Below, in pieces: positions 36,700-46,041 of a stretch of DNA of 64,000 nt. Made by a program: the position numbers and the translations under genes. The notes under the pieces were generated by a model. It was not told the DNA's origin and ran no database searches. It worked only from the letters and a program-made list of their open reading frames with translations. Each line of letters begins with the position of its first letter. Positions within the stretch are counted from its first letter, which is position 1. This DNA comes from Symsagittifera roscoffensis. Its lineage: Eukaryota > Xenacoelomorpha > Acoela > Convolutidae. The stretch spans positions 57,204,388-57,268,387 of the forward strand of contig NC_087067.1 in NCBI RefSeq assembly GCF_963678635.1, written 5' to 3'.

Positions 36700-39600
36700 T
36701 CAATGCTCCATTTCCTCCTCCTGTGACGCTGACTCTGCACTCTCGGTCTCCGTGTCTTGTAGCACGTCATTGACTATCCTGACGCTGTTGGAAGCCGTCC
36801 TCCAACACTTCTGCTCTTCCACCCTCTGTTTACAGCAAGGTAGGGGATCCACGTTTGATTCTCTGTTTCTACAGAAGCTGTTGTGGAGACACAACGTCAC
36901 GTTTCTCTCCAAATCTTCTTTCAGCATCTCTGCCTTCTCATTTCCACTACGCTCGCTCGTCCTGGAAATTCTTTTCACAGCGGTGGTCACTGCATTCCGA
37001 TGGGTCACGAAAGCTCGCTTGAAAGCTCCTGCCCCAATGTCCAGCTGATATTCACTGTACACTCTGCCATGTTTCGACATATGCTTTTTCGCATACTCGT
37101 ACAACCATGCAGTCATGTTAGCTCTGAACCATGGCATCAATCGTTTTCTTGCCCATATCTTCTTCACTTCCATCGGAATGTTTAGAACTTTGCACATTGT
37201 CTCAAAAAGATCTAAATCTTTTAGACAATCTAATTTCTGCAATTGTTCTCTCGTCGGTGCCTCCTGTCTATTATTTTCTCTCACATGAGCTTCCAGCCAT
37301 CGTATCGCCATCATAACTCCCACTATCACTATTGTTATGGGCTGTGATGAATCTGGTAAACCCATGGAGAGCAGCTCTCCAGAGTCCCAGATCAACACCA
37401 GATTACTACGCTTGGGATACCACCAGGTCTGCAGCAAGCAGTGGCAAGGAAACTCGTCATGTGTCAACATGATGCTCCTCCAATTGCGTTTTCCTGAAGC
37501 TTCCAGCAATGGTTCCACTTCCATCATCACTCGGTGGATTTCATCATTCTCATCTACTGCATTGTAATCTGTGACAGTTGATCCTCTCTGTTTCTGTTTT
37601 TCAAAGTCACTGAAGTTCCCGCTCACATATCCCATGAACTTCTTTCCTAGTATTGACTCCAACTCCTCTTTGGTTCTCTCTGGAACTGCTGAGAACATCT
37701 TACATAGTAACTCGTAAGACTTTTCAGACATTCTCGCCAATCTCACGCACTTTGGCACTGAGAAAGCTTGATCCACGATCGTTCTTGTACTCTTCACGTC
37801 CACAGCCACGAAATGTACAGGGTATCTGCTCTTGCACATTGGAGCCAACGTTGAACCCACCAAATATCGTGCTCCTGATGGTCTACAATAAGTTTCGCTG
37901 TGTCTGATGTTCATCTCCGTTTCGATTGCTTCCCTCCATTTTCCTATATACTTCTGCTCAGTCTGCAGAACTCCTGGGAATACTTCTACGCTGATGGCTG
38001 TGACCATCTCATGTTTCTGTTCTAGATTCAATAGTGATTCTAAAGAACCAAACATGCTGTAGAATCCTAGTGCTGTCACTAGATTCACATCAGTTCCTCC
38101 ATGGCAATCTGCTATCAGTTCCGTTTCCGTTCTTGCTTTCATCACTACCTTTCCAAACAATACCGTCAACTGCTTGTGTTGTTTCTCCAGGGTTTTCACA
38201 CAGTCTAGACTTCCACAAACGTGACCCTCTAGTCCACAGACTTCCGCCAGACAGCTACCAGGTTTGACCCAGTCTTCTGGTCCCCAGCCAGGCAACTCCA
38301 CTTTATCTTCTCCGTTGCTCTTAGAGGCTGTTATCATCACATTATATATGATGTTGAGGTCACGCAGGTTACAGTCCGCATTCATTTCCCTCTGTATGTC
38401 CTGTGTCGCCCGTAATATTGAGTCAGCGTTGGGACTAGGACACCATGATGGCTTCATCAATTCCCACACTGCCATCAAGCTCGTTCTCAGTAATTCATCT
38501 GAGAATCCCAACCCAAATTCCACTCTCTTGTCGGATTTTGGTACTGAAGGTGCAGTCACCTCTTCTTCCAAGACCAGTCCCAATTTGGCCTGTGAATTGT
38601 TGACGCTTTTAATCGTTACAATCCTGGACGTCCAGAATCTTAGTAACACCGCCTGCTCATAATCAAAGAAGCAATCGCGTATGTCTTCACTCAGGAAAGG
38701 ATTGTATGCTATCCCTATAATCCCGGACACATAGCTATATGACTTCTTCTTGATCGGTCCACAGTATTCACTGGATTTCGGCAATGCTCCCATAGATTCT
38801 TTAGTGAGCCTCAACTCCTTGTTTGAGAATCTCCTGATCTCGTCTATCTTTTTCATGGGTTCCAATTCTTCAGGTTCTTTCATGTTCACCCTCATCGGTT
38901 TACTTTGCTGCATATCCAGCATTGCTAGCAAGAACATGGCTTTCGTTCGCTCATCGCCTTCCTTCAACATTTTAACACAAGTGCTTAATGCAGGTACTGA
39001 GATCTGCTCTATCAGGAATCGAATGAAACAGAGAGCGTCTCTCCGCTTTGCACACGCTACTGCTGCTCCCTCCTGGACTATCAGATCCCTCAGATTCGTC
39101 ATAAGGAAAACTTTTTCCTCCTTTGATCTCTTCCTTTCTTCCGAATCATACTCTTCGCGAGTCAGTCCCATCATGCACCAGGCGAGCCTGAGTTGTAATT
39201 CTGTCCTTACGTAAGGTACTGCCACGAGAGCATGTATTCTTGGCGTAGTCCTCATTTCTTCTTCGAAATACCTCAATACTACTGCTTTCCATGGAAGGCT
39301 CACCAACTGCTCGATCGTCTCCGCCTGTACGTCAGACGACGCCAAAGTTCCGTACGCCTTCTGCTTGAGGGTGGTGCCTTGCAACATTGTTTCCAGATAA
39401 CCCTCCAGGGCTTTTTCTTCTTCCAGGGCCATTACATGCCCTCTAGCCGAGTTTCGGTATTCCAACATCTCCATGTATCCACCGGTGGGTTCATCTATCG
39501 ACACTGTCTCAGACACTGTCAGTCTGTTGTATTCCACTGGTGTTAGTTGTCCTGCAACACTTACCTTTCCATGATTCATGGGAGATGGCTTGAAGTCCCT

Positions 39601-42600
39601 CATTTTACTCTCTCCACATTGACTGAGTATTTCCATTTCTAAAGTCGCTCCAGTCAGAGTGCGGTCACTCCTTTTGGATTTATAACCGGTTGACTTTATC
39701 CCCGCCATGAGAATGGGTGGCACCATCGCTATATCAGTTAATATTCTATCTGTGCCAGACAATTGATAATCACCTTGCCCCAAATCCATGACTTCCTCGA
39801 CTCGTTTTCTTTTCGCTGAGTTACCAGCTTTCATCGATATTTCCGAATCCACTTTCGTCTTTCCAATCCTCCTCGGCATCACTCTGCTGCCTAACTTCAT
39901 TTTCATCGCATTGATTTTATCAATCACCATTTTCGATCGCATCGTTCCTCTCCTGGTCCTTGACAGGTACACCACCTCTCCTTCATTGTCCTGCGGTGTC
40001 ATCTTGATGGGAGAATTCGCTTCACTCTCATCAGTGGCTGAGTCGATCAATAACTCACTCAGTCTCCCTTCACACTCATCAAGCTTGTCAAGTACTTCTC
40101 TCATCAAGGGTTGATTGAGACCTGTTTTGAGAATGGACTGGGTCCCATAGCTCTGAATCACAGTCCAGACTTCTTCCATGAACGCCACTCTGTCCAGCTT
40201 ACATCCCGTCCTACTCTCGTGGTCTCGGTGATGTACTTCCCATTCTTCTTCGGGTAGCTTTCCCAAGAAAGGTACTCTGGCTGAGGCCTCTATTCTTCTC
40301 CTCCGAGGTGATTCCATGAGGATTCTCTGATCGTTATTTCTTGTATTGCCAGGAGAGCTGCTCTCCGGCAAATTCCGTTTCATTTCCTCAAAGGCTGACG
40401 GAGGTTCCAGTGTCGAGATGCCTTCATCCGCTGGCTCAGCCGTCTCCAACGTGTCTGCATTATTCTCAAGATCACTGAAGATATTGAAATCCAGGCTGGA
40501 TGTTCCTCCTGTCGATGCCCTGTCGTCCTCCCCACCAGCTTGATCTTGTTGCATGGGTTCTTCAGTCTGACGGTTTCCACCCTGTCCGTCATCTCCTTCT
40601 GACTTGTCCCTATTCGAGTTCGATGGTCCTTGTTTGTCATTGTCAGCTTCTTCTTGGAATCTCGGTATGAGCAATGTACCGGCTGATTTATCTTCCTCTT
40701 CTCCATGGACCACTTTGATTTCTTCGCAGCCGAAGGGTGCTAGGAAAATTCTCGTCTGCAATACTCCCGCAGCTTTCATCTCTTTTCTCACACTGGTCAG
40801 GATTACTGAGGCTTCAGGCAATTCAGTCCTGCCTCTCATCCTCATTGGAGCCAAGCCTAGTCCCCTCCATTCCTCATCAAATCCTTCAGGCTTGGGAGTA
40901 GCAGCGTTGCTTATTCGCCTTCTCGTCGCTTGATCCGTGTACGCAAATCGTGTGTACTGTAACACGGCGGCATTTCTCCCCACGAAGTATGGATCCATCG
41001 TCGCCGAGAAATTCCCTACTCTCCTTTCATTGGTTTCGAATGCTCTCAACCTAGGAGTTTGTACTACGGAGACTGCTCCGAGCAACATCCTTCTTATCAG
41101 AGGGAATTCAGGGATTGCTTCGGGTAGCTTCTTGTAATCGCCCCAATCCTTCGTCTCTTCTCTCACCTTGTGATACGCTGCTGTGAGACGAGGCACTCTG
41201 GTCATTTCACCATTCGTTTTGTCATAGGGCCTCAGATTCCAAAGCTTTGGAAACACCTCGATGTGCCCTCTTTCTACTTCTCCCATGCGGTCACAGAAGT
41301 GATCGTCAAAATTGATGACTGTCATCTCTGGCTCCGATATTTTCGCAAATAACAGATCTTCACTCATGAGCTCTCGCAATGCGTGCTGCTCACACCAGTT
41401 CAGTGTACTACCGTCCACTGCCGATATGAGGTTCAGGTGCAACACCGACCTCCTATATGCTTCCACTTTAACGTCAGGGAACGCAAAGGTGACTGCTGGT
41501 CCATAGATCACTGTCACGAACTCCGTGACTCCTCTGATCAGCGCCAAGGGATCGATTCTCATAGCTAAGCTCAAATCTGTTAACAGCGGCATGCCTCCAA
41601 CATGTCGTCTAACATCTTCCTCTCTTTCAATTGTCTCGTCTTCTCCGGTTCCAAAGCGATTTTGCTGCAAGAGATACTGGATAAGAGTGTGTCTCAGGTC
41701 TCTTATTTTGTTCCACGAGTCTGTGGATTTCTTCATATCCAGATTCCTCACTCTCTCTTTCATCTGCTCTGGACAACGTGCCAGTTTCATCAGCCCTCCC
41801 AAGTTTCCGTGGGTTATTGCGATCAATGTCAAAAGTCCATCTAGTCGCAGGTTCTGTATTCCATCCGTAAGCAGTATCACCGGTCCTTTCACGAAATTCT
41901 CCGCTCCAAATGTCACGAACAAGGCTATTAATTCCACTATCGATACTTTCACTACCGCTTGGAGGAATTCCTTTATCAAGTAATGCGAGACTTTCGGGTA
42001 GACTTTTGCCAAGAAGGACGCGGTCCATCCGGCTCCCAATCCTTCTAGCATGCTGTCTGTCCTTTCAAATCCCTCCTGTCCTTTCACTTCCTGGGTCCAG
42101 AAGGTTTCCAGAGTAATCTGACACACTCTGTTCACAAACTCAGCTGTCTTTTCTCCGGCATTTTCCGCCAGGTTCACCTCCTTCAACAAGTAGGCGTGTA
42201 TCTTAGTGATCATTACTGGGCCTTGCTGAAAAGCATCTGCACCCAATGCCGCTACTCTCGGATTCAGGTGTAGCCACTGGTTTGCTTCTGGCTTGGTTCT
42301 CAGCACCATCGCTTTCAGATGAGCTCTCGTCTCCAGTGAATTCTTTCTTCTCGTGTCTTCACTCGCCACTTCCATTGCTCGGAACCACAAGTCGTTGGAC
42401 ATCGCCGTGATCACTCGATGGTCGTCATCTATTCCTGGTTTCAGTGTGAGTTGCCGACTGAAGTTGGACAGTTCCAACCCCAGCACTTCGTCCAACACCA
42501 ACATGTGTAGCGCGTGGTCCTTGAACCCTCTCATCGCGTTTGAGATATCTGACCATACTGCAGGCAGTTCAGCCTTAAGTGGCCTCAGGTTCTCCATCTC

Positions 42601-45600
42601 TATCATGCGATTCGGGGCTGATATGATCACATCATATTTTCCCTCCGAAAGTAAGGCTACCATTGCATACACAAATTTCAGTCCATCCGGGAGATATGCA
42701 TATCCCGGAGACAACGCAAATACTACTCTCAATGTCACTTTGTTGAATGATCCCTCCTTTGTCGCGTCTACCACTTCACCCATTGACTCCAGGATGTCTT
42801 TTATCGCGGGCCATACTGCGTTTTCTGCTGTTGCAGGATCTCTGAGCCTGCTCAGAAAACCTCTACTGTGTAGATGGTCATTGATGCCAGCAAACACAAT
42901 CGTTATTGGGTTCATTTCTGTCTGCCTTTGTACCCCTATAGCCAATGACACTGATTGCAATAGGTCTAGGTCAACTGCGGCCAGCATTATGACGTCCGGC
43001 CAAAACAAAGACTTAGAGGTGTACACGAACTCTGAATTCGCTACTACCATGATTTTGGCCTTTCTCATCTCTGCTTTGTCGTAGGCGGCGAAGATGGTCT
43101 CATCTTTCTTTATCGCTGTCAATCCGCCATATCTCTGGGCATCACCATCTTGGTTCACTAGTTTTGGGTACACTCTCTCCTTCACATGACCAGGTGGTGT
43201 CGTCAATTGCCTAAATATCTTCACGTGTTGTCCAATCGGCGCTCTCGCCGTCAGGAATCTTCCTGGCCTTTCTTCACGATTCCTCTCATCATGGTTCAAT
43301 CTCACATCTTGCAACGGTCTTGCATTCACAGGTCCTATTGTGTTGTTGGAGGGCAGTCCCTCCAAGTCGGCAAATCTCAAGGCCGTCGTGGAGCTGAAAT
43401 TTATGCTAGCGGCTATCAACCAGTCTACGCCGGTTATCGAGTACAATCTGCTGACGGATAGCGTCGCTCCATTCAGCATCCTCCTTGCATCTTCGATGAA
43501 GCTCACTCTCTGTAGGTCCAGCTTCATTAGTTCTTCTTTGTATATATGCCAAGGAGACGGTATGGATCGCGACCACATCAATGAGCCTCTGCTCGGTCTT
43601 TCCTCTCGACTGGTACTCGTCGTCTCCGATCTAGTGTCCGATCTGGATGTGCCTGCTACTTCCTCGATTGGTTGGTTGACAGGTCCTATCCTTTTCCTAG
43701 GATGGATTGTCCTCCTCATCGGTGCTTCTCCCAACCGATCTTGTACGTCTGTTCTTCGACCTGGTTCACTGGAGCTTTGTTGCCGGTAATTTATGGCGGC
43801 TGGGACCGTACCCAAGCGTGTTTCCAGGTTAGGAGGCACAAAGGTGGTGATCACCGTATCACTCACCGTTCCCTCTTCCTTCAGCACTCCTGTGTCAAAG
43901 AGTTCTGCTTCCAGTTCATCCAACCGTTCTTGGAAGACTCGATTCAACCAAGCTTGTCCTTCGACACTGTCGAAGTGGATGCCATCTGTGGTCAGTCTGG
44001 CTTGATCCATGGCTCTCAATTCATGTTCAATGTCCATGAGGATCATTCTTCCGGCATTTCGATTTGCTAGGTTTCTCAAGATGTTGTTCCATCTCATGAC
44101 TCCCTCGTTGTGCCTTCTTCCTGATGCTGTCAGGCTTCTTGTGTTCATTGGCACCGTGCAAACAGTTAGTACCGCGCAACTAAACTTCTGCCAGAGAGTA
44201 GTGAACAAACACACCATCATTGATTCCCACAGTGCTTCCTGCTCATCTGATCCTCTGGAGATATCATTCGTCCCAGCTAAGATCATCACATTGGGTATCT
44301 TCCCTGGATTCATCAGCTCCACCATGCGATATAATTGGGCAATCGTCGCGCCTCCAAAGGCCATCACCGTGGTGACCCATGAGGTCCTCAAATTCGACAG
44401 CACTCTAACTAAGCTGTCTCCCAATATCAGGTGAGATGTCCCGAGTGGTGGTTGCTGCAGGTTCACAGCCGGGCTCCAGGTAGCTCGATTGAAGCAGGCT
44501 CTCGGATCTGTCTCCGGAACTCCCGTGAAATTATACTTTAATTGATTATTCTTCTGCACGTCCATTACACGAGACACTTTCTTCGCTGGCATCTTCCTTA
44601 CTTTCCTCTCAGGGATTCTCGAGTTCCCCATGAGTGGTGTCACGTTACTCATCCCTTGTCTGATTACTGTCTGGGAGAGTTGTACTCTGCCCGTATCGTC
44701 AATCGTTCCATAGGGTGCAGTCACCCCGGAACCTGGTGCATTCTTGTTAGCGACCAATCGTCCAGCTGTCTCTATCAGTTTTCTCACTGTCTGTTCTACG
44801 ACGGGATCACCCAAGGTGTCACTAGGATCCGGGATTGTTACTCGGTTCGTCTCTGCTGGAAGCCGTGTCTCCGTTGTTTGACTCATTTCTCGAGGTGTCA
44901 AGAGCTCCATCGGGGACTGCCCACGAGGAATATCCCTTGCAGGTATCACTTTCTCAATGGACGTCGTCAACGCCACCTGCTCCGATCGCTCTTTGTATTC
45001 CTGCCTTAAGCGTTCGATCTCTTGACCCTGCTTATTGTTGCAGTCTTCAAACAACTTTCTCCACATGTCCCGGTCTTCCTCCATCGCCAGCATGGTCTTC
45101 GTCATATCGTCTAACTCCTTCTTCGTACTTCTCAACTGATCGTTCATCTCGTCCAGATCTTGTATGGTTTGGTTCGTCTGAACCTTCTGTGTTACTTTCG
45201 CCCCTTTTGGTGGCACAGCTACTCTCAGTGGTGAACCAGACGAGGTCGCCTCGCTGTTCATCTCCCGATGCATTCTCGTCAGCCCAGGTTTGGGCTTGGA
45301 GGGCATTGGCATCTCACCTGGTTGGTAAGTCCTAGAACTTCCCAACCCAGGCTCATTCGCCAAGTCACTCCCTGAGAGAGCCCCGTTTCTCCACCTCATC
45401 ACTCTCATGTTCGGGCGGTCTAGTACTCCTCTTTCTCCATATGCTGCCATCAACAGGACTTCCGTGGGGCGGTCCCCACGGTTGTCGTGCCCCAAGATGT
45501 TAATCAGGGCGGTCAGCAACATGACCACCTCTGGGTCCTCCAGAGCGAAGTCTCGTTCGATCAGCCGACGATAGATCGCATCTACCATCGGTCCTACATA

Positions 45601-45645
45601 TGCCTCTGCCAGGTCCATCAATTCATCCAGGTTGAAATTGTCCAT
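36700..45645 (-). CDS. Giant ORF2 (2981 aa) with two SGNH/GDSL-type hydrolase domains
   Basis: One uninterrupted frame from ATG 45645 to TGA at 36700 occupies the env position. Residues about 155-225 look like a coiled coil. Residues 405-580 form a clear SGNH hydrolase: ILGDSLVRVL (Ser411), FGG (431-432), AGTND (Asn460) and DGIHF (Asp554, His557), so all four SGNH blocks are intact. Residues about 863-1092 look like a second, divergent copy: VVANSEF (Ser871 in place of GDS), FAGINDHL (Asn922) and GIDDDH (Asp1073, His1076). Residues 1650-1760 are low-complexity and acidic. The C-terminal 1200 residues are cysteine-containing and unrecognised. SGNH enzymes hydrolyse ester bonds, and the substrate here is unknown. 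Captured esterase ORFs have, to my recollection, been described in some retroelements (CR1-type LINE ORF1, bdelloid rotifer LTR elements). There is no signal peptide or envelope-like membrane anchor. Expression may use the splice acceptor at 45722. Codons 1352-1447 are duplicated at the start of pol. Confidence 0.85.
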   Translation of the reverse strand: MDNFNLDELMDLAEAYVGPMVDAIYRRLIERDFALEDPEVVMLLTALINILGHDNRGDRPTEVLLMAAYGERGVLDRPNMRVMRWRNGALSGSDLANEPGLGSSRTYQPGEMPMPSKPKPGLTRMHREMNSEATSSGSPLRVAVPPKGAKVTQKVQTNQTIQDLDEMNDQLRSTKKELDDMTKTMLAMEEDRDMWRKLFEDCNNKQGQEIERLRQEYKERSEQVALTTSIEKVIPARDIPRGQSPMELLTPREMSQTTETRLPAETNRVTIPDPSDTLGDPVVEQTVRKLIETAGRLVANKNAPGSGVTAPYGTIDDTGRVQLSQTVIRQGMSNVTPLMGNSRIPERKVRKMPAKKVSRVMDVQKNNQLKYNFTGVPETDPRACFNRATWSPAVNLQQPPLGTSHLILGDSLVRVLSNLRTSWVTTVMAFGGATIAQLYRMVELMNPGKIPNVMILAGTNDISRGSDEQEALWESMMVCLFTTLWQKFSCAVLTVCTVPMNTRSLTASGRRHNEGVMRWNNILRNLANRNAGRMILMDIEHELRAMDQARLTTDGIHFDSVEGQAWLNRVFQERLDELEAELFDTGVLKEEGTVSDTVITTFVPPNLETRLGTVPAAINYRQQSSSEPGRRTDVQDRLGEAPMRRTIHPRKRIGPVNQPIEEVAGTSRSDTRSETTSTSREERPSRGSLMWSRSIPSPWHIYKEELMKLDLQRVSFIEDARRMLNGATLSVSRLYSITGVDWLIAASINFSSTTALRFADLEGLPSNNTIGPVNARPLQDVRLNHDERNREERPGRFLTARAPIGQHVKIFRQLTTPPGHVKERVYPKLVNQDGDAQRYGGLTAIKKDETIFAAYDKAEMRKAKIMVVANSEFVYTSKSLFWPDVIMLAAVDLDLLQSVSLAIGVQRQTEMNPITIVFAGINDHLHSRGFLSRLRDPATAENAVWPAIKDILESMGEVVDATKEGSFNKVTLRVVFALSPGYAYLPDGLKFVYAMVALLSEGKYDVIISAPNRMIEMENLRPLKAELPAVWSDISNAMRGFKDHALHMLVLDEVLGLELSNFSRQLTLKPGIDDDHRVITAMSNDLWFRAMEVASEDTRRKNSLETRAHLKAMVLRTKPEANQWLHLNPRVAALGADAFQQGPVMITKIHAYLLKEVNLAENAGEKTAEFVNRVCQITLETFWTQEVKGQEGFERTDSMLEGLGAGWTASFLAKVYPKVSHYLIKEFLQAVVKVSIVELIALFVTFGAENFVKGPVILLTDGIQNLRLDGLLTLIAITHGNLGGLMKLARCPEQMKERVRNLDMKKSTDSWNKIRDLRHTLIQYLLQQNRFGTGEDETIEREEDVRRHVGGMPLLTDLSLAMRIDPLALIRGVTEFVTVIYGPAVTFAFPDVKVEAYRRSVLHLNLISAVDGSTLNWCEQHALRELMSEDLLFAKISEPEMTVINFDDHFCDRMGEVERGHIEVFPKLWNLRPYDKTNGEMTRVPRLTAAYHKVREETKDWGDYKKLPEAIPEFPLIRRMLLGAVSVVQTPRLRAFETNERRVGNFSATMDPYFVGRNAAVLQYTRFAYTDQATRRRISNAATPKPEGFDEEWRGLGLAPMRMRGRTELPEASVILTSVRKEMKAAGVLQTRIFLAPFGCEEIKVVHGEEEDKSAGTLLIPRFQEEADNDKQGPSNSNRDKSEGDDGQGGNRQTEEPMQQDQAGGEDDRASTGGTSSLDFNIFSDLENNADTLETAEPADEGISTLEPPSAFEEMKRNLPESSSPGNTRNNDQRILMESPRRRRIEASARVPFLGKLPEEEWEVHHRDHESRTGCKLDRVAFMEEVWTVIQSYGTQSILKTGLNQPLMREVLDKLDECEGRLSELLIDSATDESEANSPIKMTPQDNEGEVVYLSRTRRGTMRSKMVIDKINAMKMKLGSRVMPRRIGKTKVDSEISMKAGNSAKRKRVEEVMDLGQGDYQLSGTDRILTDIAMVPPILMAGIKSTGYKSKRSDRTLTGATLEMEILSQCGESKMRDFKPSPMNHGKVSVAGQLTPVEYNRLTVSETVSIDEPTGGYMEMLEYRNSARGHVMALEEEKALEGYLETMLQGTTLKQKAYGTLASSDVQAETIEQLVSLPWKAVVLRYFEEEMRTTPRIHALVAVPYVRTELQLRLAWCMMGLTREEYDSEERKRSKEEKVFLMTNLRDLIVQEGAAVACAKRRDALCFIRFLIEQISVPALSTCVKMLKEGDERTKAMFLLAMLDMQQSKPMRVNMKEPEELEPMKKIDEIRRFSNKELRLTKESMGALPKSSEYCGPIKKKSYSYVSGIIGIAYNPFLSEDIRDCFFDYEQAVLLRFWTSRIVTIKSVNNSQAKLGLVLEEEVTAPSVPKSDKRVEFGLGFSDELLRTSLMAVWELMKPSWCPSPNADSILRATQDIQREMNADCNLRDLNIIYNVMITASKSNGEDKVELPGWGPEDWVKPGSCLAEVCGLEGHVCGSLDCVKTLEKQHKQLTVLFGKVVMKARTETELIADCHGGTDVNLVTALGFYSMFGSLESLLNLEQKHEMVTAISVEVFPGVLQTEQKYIGKWREAIETEMNIRHSETYCRPSGARYLVGSTLAPMCKSRYPVHFVAVDVKSTRTIVDQAFSVPKCVRLARMSEKSYELLCKMFSAVPERTKEELESILGKKFMGYVSGNFSDFEKQKQRGSTVTDYNAVDENDEIHRVMMEVEPLLEASGKRNWRSIMLTHDEFPCHCLLQTWWYPKRSNLVLIWDSGELLSMGLPDSSQPITIVIVGVMMAIRWLEAHVRENNRQEAPTREQLQKLDCLKDLDLFETMCKVLNIPMEVKKIWARKRLMPWFRANMTAWLYEYAKKHMSKHGRVYSEYQLDIGAGAFKRAFVTHRNAVTTAVKRISRTSERSGNEKAEMLKEDLERNVTLCLHNSFCRNRESNVDPLPCCKQRVEEQKCWRTASNSVRIVNDVLQDTETESAESASQEEEMEH
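41304..41631 (-). repeat. 328-bp duplicated segment, copy inside ORF2
   Basis: Identical to 51917-52244 except one base (GCGCCAAG here, GCTCCAAG there), with no indels. It encodes about ORF2 residues 1340-1447. ORF2 continues through both ends of this copy, so this is the original location. Confidence 0.97.
42370..43059 (-). other. SGNH-like domain 2 of ORF2 (divergent)
   Basis: ORF2 residues about 863-1092. The Ser codon is 43033-43035, the Asn codon 42880-42882 and the His codon 42418-42420. Ser to Asn spacing (51) matches domain 1 (49), but the GDS motif has become ANS and there are about 50 extra residues before Asp-x-x-His. Fold assignment is inferred from motif order only. Confidence 0.5.
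43906..44433 (-). other. SGNH hydrolase domain 1 of ORF2
   Basis: ORF2 residues 405-580. The Ser codon is 44413-44415, the Asn codon 44266-44268 and the His codon 43975-43977. All four family blocks are present at normal spacing (about 50 residues Ser to Asn, about 95 Asn to Asp). Confidence 0.85.
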
Positions 45646-46041
45646 ACTGTTCTTTCCAAGTTTGATTTGATTTCGATTTCAAGTTTTGACTCAAGTGAGC
45701 AATTAAATGATCAATCAGGATCTAGAAAAGAAATCACGAATGTCACACTTGTCAATTTCACCTTAACATACATCGTTAAAATTTGCTTAAAGACAGTTCA
45801 GATAAAAAGATATTTATCCTAAAATTTATTAAAATCAATTGGTTTCTAAAATTTTGGAATTCGACCTAAGATTGGACAGTCCAAACTTTGGATCTATTCC
45901 CAAGATCGTCATTTGGTTGTTCATGGTCACTAACCCCTACTTACCCATGATCTTAATAACCTAACACATAACATAACATAACGCACCTCTCACATATTAC
46001 ACACAACTTAGTCTTTGGCCTAACACCCTCTCGTACATCAC
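45646..46041 (-). other. Spacer between pol and ORF2
   Basis: 396 bp, AT-rich, non-coding. It contains a CATAACATAACATAAC direct repeat (about 45966-45981), the splice acceptor listed next, and an 11-mer CGAATGTCACA (45737-45747) identical to the LTR edge. Confidence 0.7.
45722..45735 (-). promoter_or_regulatory. Candidate 3' splice site for a subgenomic ORF2 mRNA
   Basis: In element sense ATTTCTTTTCTAG, a pyrimidine-rich tract ending in TAG, lies 76 nt upstream of the ORF2 start codon. Env-position genes of retroelements are commonly expressed from spliced RNAs. A possible donor, CAT/GTATGT, lies at the junction of the upstream LTR and the leader (about 52300-52305). Not tested. Confidence 0.35.

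Noticed and set aside
36700-45645. ORF2 as a retroviral-type envelope protein
   Set aside because: Its position fits, but there is no signal peptide, no C-terminal membrane anchor and no fusion-peptide layout. SGNH domains are found instead.
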